Made by a program: the position numbers and the translations under genes. Source: Gnetum montanum (Eukaryota > Streptophyta > Gnetopsida > Gnetales > Gnetaceae). From it: a DNA stretch of 32,148 nucleotides. Location of the stretch: contig MNCI01002870.1 of NCBI GenBank assembly GCA_015680685.1, positions 1,749 through 33,896 of the forward strand, written 5' to 3'. Shown here in pieces: positions 9,397-18,950 of the stretch (its first letter is position 1; each line of letters begins with the position of its first letter). The notes under the pieces were generated by a model that made no database searches, was not told the DNA's origin, and saw only the letters and a list, made by a program, of their open reading frames with translations.

Positions 9397-12240
9397 ATGG
9401 CTTCCGCAACTACCACTATTAACACCTTCAATGTGGAGGTGCCCTTCATGGTTCAAGGCACCACTGGTGCCGAACAACCACTAAACCTAATACTGGAAAC
9501 ACACTGATCTCTTAGAGTCCAAAACCGAGGACTTGAGGGATTGGCCCAACAACATGAGCATTACAGTTTCCTTGGTGTAAAGGTGTAGGTAAATATACCC
9601 TTGGATTTACACAAACTCGAAGAAAAATGGAGCTTCGAGTTCACTTATTGCAATGGGAAAGAATTTGTCCCTACTCTCAGCATTTCGTTACCTTTAACAC
9701 AAGCGTATCAATGGCTTCTAGACCAACTAATCCAGTTGGCTCATCTTAGGGAGCAACAGGACATAGCGTCCAACCAAGATGACATCTTTCAAGACGGACA
9801 GGAGGAACTCGATTCCCAATCTGCGAGGGAGGTCAAACCAACCCTGTTCCTATCTGTCCTACCTAGTCCTTCTAGGCCAACCCTTTGTCTATTAGCCCTC
9901 CCTTTGCCATCACACCTATGCTTCCGCAGCCTACAACGGTGACTGCAATGGGTAGCCATGCCACATTCCTAGCGTATCAATGCCCTTATTCCCCTATTGC
10001 ATTTGCAGTGACTGTGCCTCTACAAGCTATTCATCAACACATTCCTATAGCACATAACATGCCAATCACGGCTACCCTGCCACATGTTCACACTATACCT
10101 GCTTCCCAATCGCACATAACTTCTATTTCAATTCCTACGTTAGTGTCTATTCCACCCACTGTGGTGGGCCCTATTTGCTTCTTCAGCTATTCTACAACCG
10201 TCGTAGATGTCTCACTATGTTCACCCTCAAACCTACCAAACCCCACAAATGGTACATCCTAACCTGGGGCCATGGTCTGTTCTGCCAGCGACTCAACCTG
10301 CGGTTTCTACTCCAACAACACCACCTACTAGGTGGTGGACAGTGCAAGTAGCACCTTTAGCGGGGGTGGTCCCAAGGGTGCCACTGGTGGGTTAAGCCGC
10401 TACCCCCGTCATGCCACAGGTAGGGGCTACTTCGGCAGTTCCCCAACTGCCTACAATGTCGCAGGGTCTGCATCAAGCATTCTAGCTCATCCAAACCCTC
10501 ACTGAGGAAATAAAACATCTCAAAGCTGTTGGGTCTGACATAGTACAAGTCATGAACTTTTACCAGGACAACCCCGTCAGCCCTGCAATCCCTGCTCTAA
10601 CATTACCCCCAGGGATGTCTCTCCTGCACTTCACGAAGTATGATGGGGAGGGAGATTCCAACACAGATCTTGTTACCTTCATGTCTGAATCTTTACTATT
10701 GCAACAATGGCCGCACATGATCATTCACATCTTCGCCATGTCCCTAGCTGGGAAAGCCCTAGATTGGTACTGCGCATTGCCATGTTCATCCATTTCAACT
10801 CTAGAAGAGCTCCTGACCCAATTCATGACACACTTCAAGTACAACTTGAAGCTAGAAACCACACTAGATTAGTTGATGAGCATGAAGCAAGACCCACTGG
10901 AACTAGTCCAAAAGTTCATACAACGTTGGAGCGCAACCCTTAACGAAATCCACAAGCCCATCGCAGAGGCCCAGTTGCTAGCCATCTTTAAGGGTGCAGT
11001 GAACAACTTCATCGAGTACAAACTATACTACCTTGCTCCTCACTCTCTTAGTTAGGCTTTCGCTGAAATTAAGAGCATACAAGACGTGGCCGAGGCAAGC
11101 AATGACCTGGCCTACATCGCTTACAAAAACACCTTTGCCAAAAAGGACAAGGGTAAGGCCCCAACAACCACAGTGATCGCTGTGGCAACCGAGACCAAGC
11201 CCAAACCTGGTAGTAGCGGTAGTAAGAATAACAAGAAATTTACCATACCCACGGCTACCCTCGTGCCCAAATAGAGCCATGTGAAGCAACTTGCTACACC
11301 TACGCTCGAGACATCTGCAAAAACCAAACCCAACTTTGAGCGCAAAGACCGCTCAAAGTACACCCCACTACCTCTCAAGTGTTCAGAATTCCTAAAGCAG
11401 CTGTTGGCAGTGGGATACATCCAACACAAGTAGATGTCGGAAGAAGAAAACACAAGACATCAACACTACTGCGAGCTCATTAGGAACCCTTCTTTAGCCT
11501 TGCCCAATGAGCCTCCAGTTCCTAGGGGTTTTAGGCTAGACAGATTTTGTGACTACCACCAACAGTGTGGTCACAACATATATTATTGTCTGTCATTACA
11601 GGATGACATCCAAAGATTAATCTACTAGGGGAAACTGATGCTAGACGAAAGAAACCCAATACACCCTGAAAACCAATCTATGTATGTCTACACAAATCCC
11701 CTCAACACCAACAATTCTGGTTACGTCATTAACGCTATTGACATTGACAGTGATCCCAGGCCACCCCAGCAACCGTTTATGATCCGTGTGCCTCAGCGTA
11801 GTGCATCAGCACCACCAGCAATTGGTCCAAGACCACAACAACCAGTCATCCTGAAAGTCCCACCATGGGCATCCACCTTTGCACCGCCTATTAGCAGGAT
11901 CACGAAGTCCCGTTAGTTAAAACCCTTAGCTCTATTCATCATCAGGGGGTTGACACCTTCGACGACACCTATCTCACATCACAAAGCTGAACAACCTCCT
12001 CGTCCCACAAGGTGAGAAGCCCACTTGGTGGGTGAGACATCAGAGGGAAATACCATCAAGGGTATCCCCAAGCCTATGTCTTCGTCCCTTGCATCTACAC
12101 CTTCACCCCCAAAGATGAAGGTCAACATGACTACGAAGCCTGCATCACCCTACCAACAAGGATCTGAACCTAGATCTGAAGTCACCTCTCCTCTGGAGAT
12201 TCGTCTTCTAGGACAAATCGAAGAGAAGGTAAGCGTCAAA
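9397..12240 (+). pseudogene. gag: gag of the Tat-branch element (decayed)
   Basis: This encodes the capsid/nucleocapsid precursor of the element. ATG at 9397 opens a frame held through most of the region. A Pro/Thr/Gln-rich linker at about 9820-10250 runs in another register, implying two compensating indels. The capsid-like part (about 10550-11060) has 'MSLAGKALDWYCALPCSSIS' and 'LEELLTQFMTHFKYN', the usual retrotransposon gag core. A zinc-knuckle-like 'FCDYHQQCGHNIYYC' follows at about 11547-11590 and is typical of Tat gag. In-frame stops include TGA near 9508, TAG near 9583, and TAG at 10870, 11053, 11272, 11431, 11626 and 11914. Most could derive from CAG. Confidence 0.8.
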
Positions 12241-13171
12241 AAAGGGTGGCCAAGACCTTGTGGATGCCCTCACCCAGGTCAAGCAAGCTCTAAAGAAGAA
12301 AAACACTACACTGAACTTATACAACCTAATCATGACATCTATACCCCACCACGAGGCTCTAGTCTGCATGTTAACGGAGATTCTGATCAACAAGGACATG
12401 CCAACGGAAGAGGGAGCGATCCATTTGGTCATGCTTCCCTCTACACCCACGGAGTCCATGACACCTCAATTGACTTTTAGTAATGACACCATTAGGGAAG
12501 ATCCCAAAGGGGGTTAGGTAACTATGATGCCTCTCTTCATCACAATTCGGGTCGGCCAACACTGGATTCGAAGGGTGCACGTTGATGATGGGGCTGCCAC
12601 AAACGTCATCCCCTTCCCTATTGTGGATAAGTTGGGATTGGTCGACCAGATCAAACCCACAACGACATCATGTCTGAGGTCCTTCAATGGGGCATGCATC
12701 CTGGTGAAAGGCACAGTTCACGTAAACTTCGTAGCAGGGGACCAGTTCCCCATAGATGCAATGTTCATCATGGTCTAAGAAATGCCTGGGTTTAACCTAA
12801 TATTGGGAAGATCATGGTTAGCACAAATTAATGCTATCTCCTCATCCATTCGCCAAGAAATCCACTTACCATACGTAGGCAAGGAGATGGTGATCTGTGG
12901 TGACGAAGTAGCAATGTACGCAATCAGTAACATAAACATGGAGCAGGACTTAGAGGTCAGAACCTCTGAGAATAAAGCACCTGCTCATGCATACATTAAC
13001 CATCCAACAGGAGGGTCAGCCCAGCAAGTCGACCTCCAACTCAAAAATGCATGGGTTGAGTTGCCCTTCCAAGCAGAGGAAAACGATGTGAACGAGGGCC
13101 CTGGTGAAACACCTCGGCCTTATGTTCCGATCAACCCACAACGGGTCAAGAAGCAGCTACGCATAGTGTAG
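12241..13171 (+). pseudogene. Aspartic protease region of the element (decayed)
   Basis: The reading frame moves by +1 relative to gag near an AAAAAAGGG run (about 12238-12246). It then reads a helical segment (DALTQVKQALKK) and a retropepsin-like domain. The active-site region is 'VHVDDGAATNVIPF' (about 12577-12618; D-x-G-A type) and the second conserved patch is 'GFNLILGRSWL' (about 12785-12817). In-frame TAG at about 12515, TAA at 12776 and a terminal TAG at 13169 are present. In Tat/Ogre elements protease is normally made with gag. Here RT does not follow directly: 5.8 kb of other sequence intervenes. Confidence 0.75.
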
Positions 13172-13254
13172 AAACCCTACTACTTCCTGCCCAGTTACCA
13201 TCCCTGTACATTTGCTTCTTCTTTACTTTGTTAACAAGTCGTCCTTTTGGCATG

Positions 13255-13470
13255 CTACGCTACGGCCCGAAATGGCCTAAAATTAGCATCATCGCTTTTT
13301 TTTTTACTTTGTTAACGTATTATCTCTTTTAGCAATGGCCGAAAATGGCCTAAAACTAGCACTGTTGCTTTTTGCTTTGTTAACATATAATCCTTTTGGC
13401 ATGTTACGCAATGGCCTAAAACGACCTAAAACTAGCAATGGCCCGAAATGGCCTAAAACTAGCATATAAG
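13255..13470 (+). repeat. Spacer repeat block 1 (GGCCTAAAACTAGCA units)
   Basis: At least four copies of (A)ATGGCCTAAAA(C/T)TAGCA occur, separated by T-rich TTTGTTAAC segments. The same core recurs, as GACCTTAAACTAGCA, in blocks at 18402-18860 and 22484-22765. This copy lies between protease and the 3' end of the antisense gene. Confidence 0.65.
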
Positions 13471-13534
13471 AGCATGAAAACTTTACATGATACAAAAGTT
13501 AACGCAAATTCAGTTTCTTTTCTGAAGTTTTTCA

Positions 13535-13540
13535 TTTATT
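13535..13540 (-). terminator. Putative polyadenylation signal of the antisense gene
   Basis: On the minus strand this reads AATAAA (within GAATAAATGA), about 100 nt downstream of the TGA that closes the antisense gene. Spacing fits a plant 3' UTR. Confidence 0.45.
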
Positions 13541-13638
13541 CAAAACCTTCGCCTATTGGCAATGTTTGCAAAAATTTCAAAATTTCAGCATTTCAAAATT
13601 GCAAAAATTTTCAAAAAATAAAATAAAATCTCATGCTG

Positions 13639-13773
13639 TCATGGGTTGTCTCTATTTGCATCAATTTCACCACTTGCCCTCACTTCATTTGCTTGTGCAT
13701 CATCCTCCCCTGTGTTGCCTTCTGTCGGTTCTTCATTTCCCCCCTCTACAGGCCTTGCACCCTTGTCTAGAGC
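13639..13773 (-). pseudogene. Antisense gene, exon 8 (acidic tail and stop)
   Basis: ATGATGCAG acceptor, then 44 clean codons and TGA. The peptide is rich in Glu, Asp and Gly (GGNEEPTEGN, GEDDAQANE), a disordered acidic tail. Its start in phase 0 fits the exon 7 donor GAT|GTAAGC exactly. Confidence 0.65.
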
Positions 13774-13874
13774 CTGCATCATAGGAATGAAGTAGTCAGT
13801 TAGGGAAACAAGTGCAAACTATAACATAGCATGAGCACCCACACAGTAAAGCGACTAACTTGAGAAGGGCTTAC

Positions 13875-14683
13875 ATCGGTCTCAAATGGTATTCGGTCTA
13901 GACCAAGCCCAAGGCGGCACCAGATCTCCTTTGTCATGATGTCCATCCAACATCTGTTGCTAGGTTCAGCATTTGAAGTAGTGGCTTTCTCCCTTTCCAT
14001 GATCATCCATCTTAAAGGTCCTGGGGAAAGGGGGGCGGTTGCAGTCTCTCCTGTAGAAAGGTCCACTTCCAAGTCAGGAGATTCCATAACCTTTACCTGC
14101 TCTTTGAACTTAGCGTAGGCCTCAGAAGCATCGATGGCATTCACAAATGCTTCATACGTGAATGCCTCCACAATAGCGCCTTTGTATAGTGTTTGATGGG
14201 TGTCGTTCTCCAGCTTGTACACATGTTTGTGGTTTCTTTGGATTTCCCCCCATTCGAAAACCTTAGTGCTGATATCTTTCATGTCTTGACACTTCTGGGC
14301 TAGCAAGTCCATCTACATTTGCTGTTCAATTATCCAACGAGTGGATTCAATGTTCTGATGAATGAAAGTCCAAAACCTGGCGTAGTTTTCTACAGCCTTG
14401 CACCAGTCCTTAGCATCAGGGTTACGGTTTACGAGGAACTCATTCCTCAACCTGAGATCCTCCACCTCAGCGACCAGGTTGGCCTCTCTTTGCTCAGCCC
14501 TTTGGACCTGTTTCCATAGGTCCTCATTGATGCACTTATACTTCCATAGGGAGTGTACTGAGTACAAGATGCACTTGTAAGCCTCGTTGAATGTGCGACA
14601 AGGCACCTCGGTCATGTCAAGTGAGAGTGTAGGCATAGTGCCAATTTTCATAGGTTGTGCCAGGTCCCATTTCAGCCGAGAGG
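13875..14683 (-). pseudogene. Antisense gene, exon 7 (coiled-coil region)
   Basis: About 269 codons with one in-frame TAG near 14310. The first third has a heptad-like charged segment (LWKQVQRAEQREANLVAEVE, then DLRLRNEF), suggesting a coiled coil. Later parts contain an Ala/Tyr-rich helix region (EAFVNAIDASEAYAKFKEQV). No catalytic motif was recognised. The acceptor is GTCGAGACAG, and the first two bases complete a codon begun by exon 6. Confidence 0.65.
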
Positions 14684-15456
14684 CTGTCTCGACACAAAGA
14701 GTGTAGTAATTGTGTTAGCATAGCAAAATCAACAAACTCAAATTTTTTTAGCATGACAACATACAAGCACTCAATACTACTACTTACCCATGCTAGGGTC
14801 CACTTGCTAAAGACGTTTGATCATGTCGTTGACAAGTCCCTGCACAAACACAAACTTGTCAGGGATCTCAGACCATGACTTTGCATGAATCAGAGGGGGT
14901 CCTATGACATTAGTAGTAGCACCTGTTACATGAATAAGCATATCAGCAATGGCCAAAATGAACTATGATAAGGCATACATAGCACCAAACTCACCAGTGT
15001 CCGACTACGGTCTTTCTTCTTGCTGATGCAAGATGATCGTGGTAGCCTTAGTGGAAGGCCCTGCTAAGTCCATACGAGCCCCCTTCTCATGCGTTAGTGC
15101 CTTTTCTTTTTAAGAGACCAACGTCTTTTTTATTCAAGGAGGGTGCCTCTTCATCGGAAGGAGGAGGCTCCCTAATGACAAGAGCCCCTACCCTAGAGAC
15201 AGGAGCTCCCTTATTCCTGATCGGGGCCCTTTCCTCCAAGACTAGGGCCTCCACATTTTTATTTGTCGCCCCCGTTCTAAGGGTTGACACTTCTTCATCA
15301 CCTTCCTATTCTTCTTCTTCCTCTGCTAGCAAGGAAGCATGTTTGAGTCAGTGTAAAAAAAATTAACTCAAAATAGATGCTACACTACACTACACTACTT
15401 AGTGCATCATAGCATAGCAAAAAATAACAAAGTAAGCATTACACAAAAGTGTTTAC

Positions 15457-16509
15457 CAATGGGGGGTTGCATCCTCTGTAGCTTAAGCTGTAATCTTCAT
15501 CCCTCCTCCTCCTCCACGCGAAGGGTTTCCCTAGCTGGGGGAGGTCTCTTCCTTTGCAACTCCTTGGGCATAGTCTTGGCTATGAGACATTCCCCCCACG
15601 TCACGCTACCAGCTATAATAGGGGGCATCTCTCCTATGCTGTCCTGGCCATGAACACTAAGAGCCACCCGATCCTTGGTCGTTATAGACAACGACACCCC
15701 AATTATTTCTGGGTGATCTTGGGCTCGTATGGTCTGGAGGATCTGCTGAATCCACGTCTTGGAAATCTAGTTGCAATCTTACATGACCCAGACTCCATCC
15801 TCTTGAACCACTAGAAACTCCACGAAGAGCTTTAGATAGCCTATGTAGAAGGCATAGTGTATGTTGGAGTGGGACTCTATTTTTTCACGGAGTCCCAAAA
15901 TCTCAGCCTGCAAGCCCTTACATAGGAAGCTAGCCTAGTTGTAATGAGCCCCTTCCTCCATAACCTCCCGCATTATCCAGACCTGCTCGAGCCCTAGGAC
16001 CTTCCCTTGGGTGAGCAATTGGGGGAATGCATGGGCACAAAAGATTAGGTAAATCTTCATGGCAGGATCGTCCTTAAGCTTCTCCATGAGAAACCCTTTT
16101 TGCCCCTTAATGAGCCCCAACCACTCCTGGATGTTCTTCTTCTAAAGGGTCAACTCTGGCTTGTGCCTCAACCCTATGGGGACACCTTCGATAGGAACAC
16201 CGAATAGATCCATAAACAACTGGTCATTGATTTCAATGACCACCCACACACCCTGTATGAACATGCGAAAATGGCCCATCCTCTTAGAGGAGGAGTTGAC
16301 TAGGGAAAGCATCTCGGCAGTAGGAATGCTTAGATTCGGGGCCATGAACAGATCCATAAGCCCCGTCCTTTGGATGTTCTTGACCAAAGAGTCTAAGGCC
16401 CCTTGGTCTAGCTAGTTCTGGATCACCGCTACATCATTGTAATTGAAGTAGATGCTGGTCCCCTACGTCTCAGCGATTACCACTATGACCTCCTGGGGCT
16501 TCTTTACTC
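15457..16509 (-). pseudogene. Antisense gene, exon 4 (large conserved-looking exon)
   Basis: About 350 codons remain in a single frame despite seven in-frame stops (five TAG, one TAA, one TGA). Segments such as 'FIQGVWVVIEINDQLFMDLF', 'GVPIEGVPIGLRHKPEL', 'FCAHAFPQLL' and 'GLEQVWIMREVMEEGAHY' have the composition of a folded alpha-helical protein. Near its end is a basic Pro run and an acidic EEEEG. I do not recognise the family. Retention of frame over 1 kb with no indel shows it was under coding constraint until fairly recently. Confidence 0.65.
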
Positions 16510-16967
16510 CTGCAACATTTTTCACTAAGCATGCTTAGCATTACGACACAGGAAATACAAGGACTATGAAAAACACTTGAACATGCGACACTTACTGTTC
16601 GACCTGCCAGGCCTATATGGCAACGGGAACAATGGGAGATCAATCAGAACTTCTTCAACCGTGACTAGCTTGAAGGGTTCTGCCCACTCCTTATCCAGCC
16701 AGCCTTTCTCCTTACACTGATTGTAAGAAACATAAAACATGTTGGGGTAGGAATGTTATTCCACCCCACACTAACCGATCACACCCGCCTGTAGGTTCTT
16801 AGCAGAAGAGAACTCCTGTAGGGCTAGTTGCACTATAGCCAGCAGACCTGGTTGGTCATGAACCCCTGCATCATTAATGAAGAACCTGGTGATAGACACA
16901 CACTGTTAGCATTCGGCTAGCATGGCCAGTGTTGCACACCATAGTGAAGCAAAGCTACAAAACTCAC

Positions 16968-17417
16968 CTGCCAGCACAATAGATAGTCCCCTGTGGGTTC
17001 TGAAAGCACGTCGCCATGTAACATGCGAGGAACAATGTGTTGTACTGGTGATAGTAGTTGTATTCTAGCATCTCCTAGATCTAGGCTAAATGCCTCAACC
17101 CTATTGAGCATTGGCTAGATCCGTCCCCCTTCCTGCTCATGATTGCCTCGTCGGTAAAGTATCTCAGGATTCCCTGACTTGCCCCTGGCATCATGGCTTC
17201 TATTATGCCAGATGACTCCTTCTCCTCTAGGGAAGACCAAACGATCACACTAAAGTGATCGAGAAGGAATTGCAAGAAGTCCCGTGCCCCATCTCTGAAC
17301 CAGAATACTTGCTCTCCCATACTTATCTAGGGAGGAGGGGCATTAGCCACAGGTCTGCTCACATGGCACAGGACCCCTCTAATTTCCAAAATGATTATCC
17401 GAGGCCTCGGCCTTGCC
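16968..17417 (-). pseudogene. Antisense gene, exon 2 (FCP1/NIF-like phosphatase region)
   Basis: The exon opens 'ARPRPRIIILEIRGVLCHV', which fits the hydrophobic strand plus DxDGxL-type loop of HAD phosphatases, with Glu where the nucleophile Asp is expected. It continues with 'VFWFRDGARDFLQFLLDHFS' and 'VIVWSSLEEKE', matching the FCP1/NIF pattern of R-PG--EFL------V-(V/I)WSS. The middle part (MMPGAS to GLRHLA) is less clear, then comes a Tyr-rich stretch (EYNYYHQYNTLFLACYM). Three TAG codons interrupt it. The phosphatase assignment is by pattern only; catalysis would be doubtful even before the stops. Confidence 0.5.
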
Positions 17418-17955
17418 CTGCATGACACAATTAGCAAATCTTAGCATCATGCTTAAAGGTAATACACGCGCAACATAGAAATGTCTAGTAGTCAATGTAT
17501 ATAGCGTAGCATAACTCTCTTCCCATACATAGCGTAGCAAGGGCGTGAAAGCCTAGCATAGCAAGAACATGCGAATAGCCTAGCGTAGCAGCAAAACAAC
17601 TGATACCATGCCTTAACAAAACACGTGTCGCATTATTGCATCACACGTAGCCTAGCCCTCCCAAGGGTTTTACGTTATGGCATTCTAGGGTCAAGCAGCT
17701 TAAACTACCTTAGCCCCCATGGGTACAACAATAGCGGTGGTGGTGATTTTAGCGGCCTTGCATGCAACCCCAACTTAATGTTTATGCATTTTCCATTACC
17801 AAAATGGTGATCATGGTGATGTAAAGGCTAAAAATGATGTGACCACAAAAAACACAGGTAGCCAAGAATAGACGCAAAACAAATAAAATGCAAAATGAGA
17901 GCAGAAAATAACAGGAAGCACAAAATGAAAAGGTGAAGGAAACATAGTAACCTAC

Positions 17956-18065
17956 TGGGTCAACGGTGTGCTCTTCTGCACCACAACACGTGCTTGTGGT
18001 GCATGCCCCAGAGTCTTCTTCACCTCCTCAACCTGTGCAAGTGCTAGATGAGTCTTAGGAGCCAT
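17956..18065 (-). pseudogene. Antisense gene, exon 1 (start codon)
   Basis: ATG at 18065-18063 in a good plant context (AAAATGGC), then 36 codons with Ala/Lys/Val-rich composition and no stop. The donor CCCA|GTAGGT leaves two bases that combine with the first base of exon 2 to give Gln. No signal peptide is apparent. Confidence 0.6.
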
Positions 18066-18203
18066 TTTCCTGCTTGCAGATTTACACCTTTCGCTAGAAA
18101 AAAAACTCGCCTTGCTAGTCATTAACACAATTTCTTCGCGCTTCGAAATCGCCTTGTGCTTTGATGTGGGCTTTGCGCTCTCACAGTGAAAATGGCAAAA
18201 TTG

Positions 18204-18225
18204 CTAGGGTTTAACCTCTATTTAT
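18204..18225 (-). promoter_or_regulatory. TATA box and AAACCCTA motif of the antisense gene
   Basis: On the minus strand ATAAATAG (18225-18218) lies about 150 nt upstream of the ATG. It is followed by AAACCCTAG (18212-18204), a telo-box/short interstitial telomere motif common just downstream of plant TATA boxes. Together they look like an authentic plant core promoter independent of the LTR. Confidence 0.5.
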
Positions 18226-18401
18226 GACCATAATGATAAGAGGGGGGAAACTTGCCGCTCTCTATCTCTGATTAATGTGGAGCGCATCGTACAACATAGC
18301 ATGCTCGCCACGACATCGGAGCACTATTAGCATTAAAGCCTTGACACACTTCAAGCCAACCGTTTGCTTTCCCGAAAATAAAAAATATATATATTTGTTT
18401 T

Positions 18402-18860
18402 TATTATGGGTCCGAAAAGACCTTAAACTAGCAATCCCAACATAGTTGCACCCCTAAGGGTTTGCACAGATCCTAAATTAGAAATTTCAACCCGTTGCCT
18501 TCGCAATCCATAATGACGTTAAACTAATAACACCACATGCTTACATCAGTGGTTTTCGCATCTTCTTCGACATAAGTAGTGTCGCAATTTCTAGCAATTT
18601 CGTGTTTTCATGTCTGCAGTTCGTATTTTCGCATTAATGATTTGGTACTTCCCATACTTGCAGTTTCCTGTTTCGCATACTATCATTTTACATGTTAAGA
18701 CTTTGCATGTTACAATTTGGTAGTCCAAAATGACATTAAACTAGCAGTTTAGCATTTTCGTATCGATAGTCACACAGCTTCATACTTTATATTAGCAATT
18801 TTACACCTTTAGCAATTATATACTCTTGTGCCTTGATGGTCTGCCATGACCTTAAACTAG
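18402..18860 (+). repeat. Spacer repeat block 2 (GACCTTAAACTAGCA units)
   Basis: The core GAC(C/G/A)TTAAACTA(G/A) appears near 18420, 18513, 18730 and 18847, in AT-rich sequence with many TAGCA words. It lies just upstream of the antisense gene promoter and before the RT region, mirroring block 1 on the other side. Confidence 0.6.
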
Positions 18861-18950
18861 CCAACTTTCAATCTTTACATCATCACACTTCGCAAGTTGC
18901 ACCTCGTCATTGCTTTGCAAATTTTCGTTACACACAATCTCTACTGACAG

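Larger units (their letters stand above)
13639..18065 (-). pseudogene. Eight-exon antisense gene inside the retrotransposon
   Basis: The minus strand supports this structure: E1 18065-17956, E2 17417-16968, E3 16885-16596, E4 16509-15457, E5 15322-14995, E6 14922-14788, E7 14683-13875, E8 13773-13639. Every junction is GT...AG, and codon phase is kept at all seven junctions (E5 contains one frameshift). Total coding length is about 3.3 kb, or 1,100 residues. ATG (AGGAAAATGGC) follows a TATA box by about 150 nt; TGA is followed by AATAAA. By eye there are 16 in-frame stops: 13 TAG, 2 TAA, 1 TGA. The N-terminal part resembles an FCP1/NIF phosphatase; the rest is unassigned. Neither Tat antisense ORFs (known downstream of integrase) nor the Ogre ORF1 (upstream of gag) sit at this position. 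It is no longer able to make a full protein. Confidence 0.75.

Noticed and set aside
11121-11453. Minus-strand open frames opposite gag
   Set aside because: The plus frame has the gag tail and zinc-knuckle context; the minus translation is hydrophobic low-complexity without motifs.
15097-15366. Plus-strand ORF of 89 codons in the middle block
   Set aside because: It lies opposite exon 5 of the antisense gene, whose splice phases support the minus strand.
13639-18065. TAG read as a recoded or suppressed codon
   Set aside because: Neighbouring TAA, TGA and a frameshift, plus the same TAG excess in gag and pol, point to methylation-driven decay of a dead element.
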